Position numbers and translations under genes: made by a program
Notes under the pieces: generated by a model
Told to the model about the DNA's origin: nothing
Database searches by the model: none
What the model saw: the letters and a program-made list of their open reading frames with translations, nothing else
In this document: in pieces, positions 60,879-64,000 of the stretch
How the letters are laid out: each line of letters opens with the position of its first letter
Numbering within the stretch: position 1 is the first letter of the stretch
Assembly: GCA_012518275.1 (NCBI GenBank)
Contig: JAAYSS010000047.1
Location: forward strand, 1-64,000
DNA from: Bacteroidales bacterium
Lineage (GTDB): Bacteria > Bacteroidota > Bacteroidia > Bacteroidales > Paludibacteraceae
Reading direction: 5' to 3'
DNA: 64,000 nucleotides

Positions 60879-61568
60879 TTACACTTTTCCTTCATCTGCA
60901 AAGCTGTAATAGCTGTTTCCGGCAATGATAAGGTGATCCAAAAAACGTATTTCGATAGCGTTACAGCCATTTTTTATTTTCTGCGTTACCGAATAATCAT
61001 CTCCGCTCGGCTTCTTCTCACCCGACGGATGATTGTGTGCCACAGCAATGGCGTGAGCTGACTTTTCCAGCGCCAACCGAAGCAATATCGGGATATCTAC
61101 AACGGTTTGACGCATACCGCCTTTCGTTAAATTAACTACTTCCATCACTTTATTTGCCCCGTTCAGAAACACCGCCCAAAACTCCTCGTGATTCAAATCT
61201 TCCATCCTCGGTCCGAAGACATCAAATAAATCACTGCTTTGCGTAATTTGTTTCCGTTCCAGCACCTCCTCGGTTCTCCGCCTTTTCCCTATTTCAAGGG
61301 CAGCAATTAAAGTTATCGCTTTGGCTTCGCCGATGCCTTTGAACTTCTTTAAATCCGATATTGATAAGCGAGCTAACTCGTTCAAATTATTGTGATTTTC
61401 ACTTAAAATCCGCCTGCAAAGCTCCACAGCCGTTTCATCCCTATTACCTGAACCGATTAATATTGCCAGCAGCTCAGCATCGGAAAGTGCCGAAGCGCCT
61501 TTCTTCATCAGCTTTTCACGCGGGCGATCGTCCTCAGCCCATTCGGTTATGGTTAATCGTTTTGTCAT
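60879..61568 (-). CDS. radC: RadC family protein (JAB domain)
   Basis: DRPREKLMKKGASALSDAELLAILIGSG; AVAHNHPSGEKKPSGDD; RFLDHLIIAG. Confidence 0.95.
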   Translation of the reverse strand: MTKRLTITEWAEDDRPREKLMKKGASALSDAELLAILIGSGNRDETAVELCRRILSENHNNLNELARLSISDLKKFKGIGEAKAITLIAALEIGKRRRTEEVLERKQITQSSDLFDVFGPRMEDLNHEEFWAVFLNGANKVMEVVNLTKGGMRQTVVDIPILLRLALEKSAHAIAVAHNHPSGEKKPSGDDYSVTQKIKNGCNAIEIRFLDHLIIAGNSYYSFADEGKV

Positions 61569-61626
61569 GTTTTTTAAGTTAGATGAACGAAAAGAGAAGC
61601 TCAATATTCAAAAAACATTTAGTTAT

Positions 61627-62733
61627 TTACTGCTTATTGGCTTCTTCCAAATGCCTAACCACATCTTCGTTTTCATCGTAAATACTTAAATCAATATTAT
61701 TCAATTTCCCGTTATCAATAAGCGATTTCAACAACGGATAAATCGGGAATTCCTCTGTCCAATAACGTTTGCAAAGAAAAATCATCGGACTGGCGAAACC
61801 ATAGCTTTCGTAATGGTTTTGAGCCAAATCCATAAAAATCTCCTGCATCGTTCCGGCACTTCCGGGTGAGAAAATCACACCGCCTTTGGCGATGGCAAGC
61901 AAACCTTCTTCGCGCAAACTGTTTTCGAAAAACTTGGCAATGTGCGTAGCAAACGGCGTAGAAAGCTCATGACCGTAGAGCCATGTCGGTATTCCAAGGC
62001 TTTTGAATTCGGATTCAGGATATTTTTCGAGCACTTGAAACGATGTTTTCAGCCAATCGGGATGCGAGTAAATCGGCGCAGGGCTAAATATTCGCACGGC
62101 ATCTTCCAGCTCAGCGTCTGTCTTACCCGCAAACCAAGCCCCCAGATGCAACGCTTCCATGGCTCCCGGACCACCTCCGGAACACATCAAATAACCTTTC
62201 TCGGTCAGAATCTTTGATAACTTTGCGGTTTGCAAATAAAGTTTTTCGTCTCGTCTCAGTTTGTGCCCACCCATGATAGCCAGCACTTTGCGTTCATCAT
62301 AATCCGAAAGGAAGTCGTGTTTGGCATCGTAAATGGAATGGTCATGAAGCGAGCGAGCCAGCGTTTCCTTGATGTTCCGCGTTTCCGAACCACCCATTTT
62401 TTTGTAATAATCATACACGATTTTATCCCTTGTCGCCAAATAAGTTTCCGGCTTTCTGTAATCGTAGCCGTTGTATAGTTTCTCTTTGTTGTAAAGCCCC
62501 GACGGGTAAATACTGAACGGAACGCTTAATCGTGGAAAAATGTAATTATTGGGAAACAAGTAATTTATTAGTTTGTCTGTCATTTTACAATCAAGAAACA
62601 AACAGTTTTTCACGGCAATACACATCATCCGTTCCTCGAGCCTCGTAAAGTCCAACCTTTGAAAAGCTATTTTTGAAAGCTTTTCATTCTTAATAACTTC
62701 TCGTAATTCTTCTTGTTTCTTTATCTTTCGCAT
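61627..62733 (-). CDS. Divergent LOG-family (lysine decarboxylase-like) protein with N-terminal extension
   Basis: LMCSGGGPGAMEALHLGAWFAG; VIFSPGSAGTMQEIFMDLAQN (PGGxGTxxE variant). Confidence 0.8.
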   Translation of the reverse strand: MRKIKKQEELREVIKNEKLSKIAFQRLDFTRLEERMMCIAVKNCLFLDCKMTDKLINYLFPNNYIFPRLSVPFSIYPSGLYNKEKLYNGYDYRKPETYLATRDKIVYDYYKKMGGSETRNIKETLARSLHDHSIYDAKHDFLSDYDERKVLAIMGGHKLRRDEKLYLQTAKLSKILTEKGYLMCSGGGPGAMEALHLGAWFAGKTDAELEDAVRIFSPAPIYSHPDWLKTSFQVLEKYPESEFKSLGIPTWLYGHELSTPFATHIAKFFENSLREEGLLAIAKGGVIFSPGSAGTMQEIFMDLAQNHYESYGFASPMIFLCKRYWTEEFPIYPLLKSLIDNGKLNNIDLSIYDENEDVVRHLEEANKQ

Positions 62734-62823
62734 GGTTATAAAAATTTAACACATCTCCTACCCTGTGCCTGAATATGACCTCCGCAAAACATACTCCCCA
62801 TCCACCACACACCAATCTCCAAA

Positions 62824-63834
62824 CTAATACCCCGATTTTTCCAGCAGTTCCTGATAATTATTCATCTGCATCAATGCAGGCAGGGTTACGTTTTTATTTT
62901 TATTCATAAAGCTCTCCACTATTCGAAGCCCCATCCACTCCCCCAGCCTTCCCGGCGATTCTTGTGAAATAGGCGCAGTAAACGGCGCCACCTTCATGTA
63001 CTTTCGGATTAAATGTTGGTCGGACGAAAACAAATCTTTCTGCGCAACAATGGCTTTCCAGATTTCCGTTTCGTGTGTTTCTGCCCACAATTGCTGTTCT
63101 TGTGAGTACCCCACAATATCTTTCATCTCCTTTTCAGACATCGCTACGGAAAGCAGGAACAATACCTTGCCCCGATACAGCATATTGTCAATCAGTCGAT
63201 TTTGCGAAGCATCAAACATAAAATTTCTAAAAAGCACGGCAGATACTACATCAATCGGTAATCGTTCTGCAACAAAGTTTTGAAGCATATAATCATAAAC
63301 GATATCTTTATAAGGCTCAAAATCAGCACCTAAATAAAAATCCGTACCTACGCCAAACACCGTGCGGTCAAGGCTCATAAGCATCGGAACATTCAGCCCG
63401 GACACGTAAAAATAGAGCTCGGGCAGGGTCAAGTTCGGGAAATAATGATGAATGAAGGTGAAAGCATCGGCAATTTCGTTTTGAATGGAAGAAATATCGG
63501 TAAACACATCCAACACCTTCCTATTCACGTCTTTCACAAGCGGATAATTAACAAAATCGCTCAACATTTTGCCAATCGTATCGCGGTCGGTTACTGAAGA
63601 ATTCGTCATGTTTTCGATAAAAAGGGGAAGGAATTTCGGATATTTAACCAGCAATGATTCAACCGATTCAGCTAAATTGACCGTATCTAAACGTATCAAA
63701 TCCCTGTCGAAACGGCGGATATTCACCTCCACCCTGTTTTTCTTGGTGTCAATGTGAAAGCGATTCTTCTTCCCGCAAGACGGAAGCAATAAGAGTAACG
63801 AAAGCAAAAGTATGTAGATGTTAGATTTTACCAT
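62824..63834 (-). CDS. gldB: Gliding-motility lipoprotein GldB-like protein
   Basis: Lipobox LLLPSCGKK; RFDRDLIRLDT; YPLVKDVNRKVLDVFTDI; GRLGEWMGLRIVESFMNKNK. Confidence 0.85.
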   Translation of the reverse strand: MVKSNIYILLLSLLLLLPSCGKKNRFHIDTKKNRVEVNIRRFDRDLIRLDTVNLAESVESLLVKYPKFLPLFIENMTNSSVTDRDTIGKMLSDFVNYPLVKDVNRKVLDVFTDISSIQNEIADAFTFIHHYFPNLTLPELYFYVSGLNVPMLMSLDRTVFGVGTDFYLGADFEPYKDIVYDYMLQNFVAERLPIDVVSAVLFRNFMFDASQNRLIDNMLYRGKVLFLLSVAMSEKEMKDIVGYSQEQQLWAETHETEIWKAIVAQKDLFSSDQHLIRKYMKVAPFTAPISQESPGRLGEWMGLRIVESFMNKNKNVTLPALMQMNNYQELLEKSGY

Positions 63835-63964
63835 TTAAGGTACAAAAATAGTAAAATTAACGGAAGAATCGCACTTATCTTTCGCATCAAAACACTTTTA
63901 CCGAAAATAAAGGGTACTTTCTGTAGTCCGGTTCTAATAATTTTTGTACTTTTGTGGTTCCAAT

Positions 63965-64000
63965 TGTCCTATAGTGTAACGGTAGCACACCAGTCTCTGG
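63965..64000 (+). tRNA. tRNA-Gln (anticodon CTG), truncated by the window end
   Basis: TGTCCTA-TA-GTG-TAACGGTAG-CAC-A-CCAGT-CTCTGG...; 5' half through the anticodon, with a TACTTTTG -7-like box upstream (63947-63954). Confidence 0.85.

Overview
This window is from a Bacteroidetes chromosome (Bacteroidales-like: T9SS genes porQ and gldB, TAnnTTTG-type -7 boxes, no obvious Shine-Dalgarno sequences, a BtuB-type TonB receptor). It is mostly housekeeping: trmN6, gpmI, metH, hisS, rpsO, rplS, hpt, adk, obgE, pgeF, tilS, folC, aspA, cmk, ispH, two pfkA-type genes, hemW, prs, ftsK, nth, tkt, radC. Accessory material is concentrated at 36.6-39.1 kb: a decayed pirin pseudogene, tRNA-Pro, and two IS30-family remnants with complementary internal deletions flanking tRNA-Met. 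The observations most worth following up are: (1) a 15-bp perfect-stem, T-tailed hairpin inside the end of a small Arg-rich ORF, immediately 5' of a TonB-dependent receptor gene, which suggests translation-coupled attenuation; (2) a NagB-PIG-L fusion whose NagB half has lost the canonical catalytic residues; (3) an OM-barrel / RND-HAE3 / LolA-like three-gene module; (4) a divergent LOG-family protein; (5) a palindromic putative operator upstream of porQ. No CRISPR array, prophage or obvious defence system was seen. All functional calls come from reading the sequence and remembered family motifs; no database search was run.
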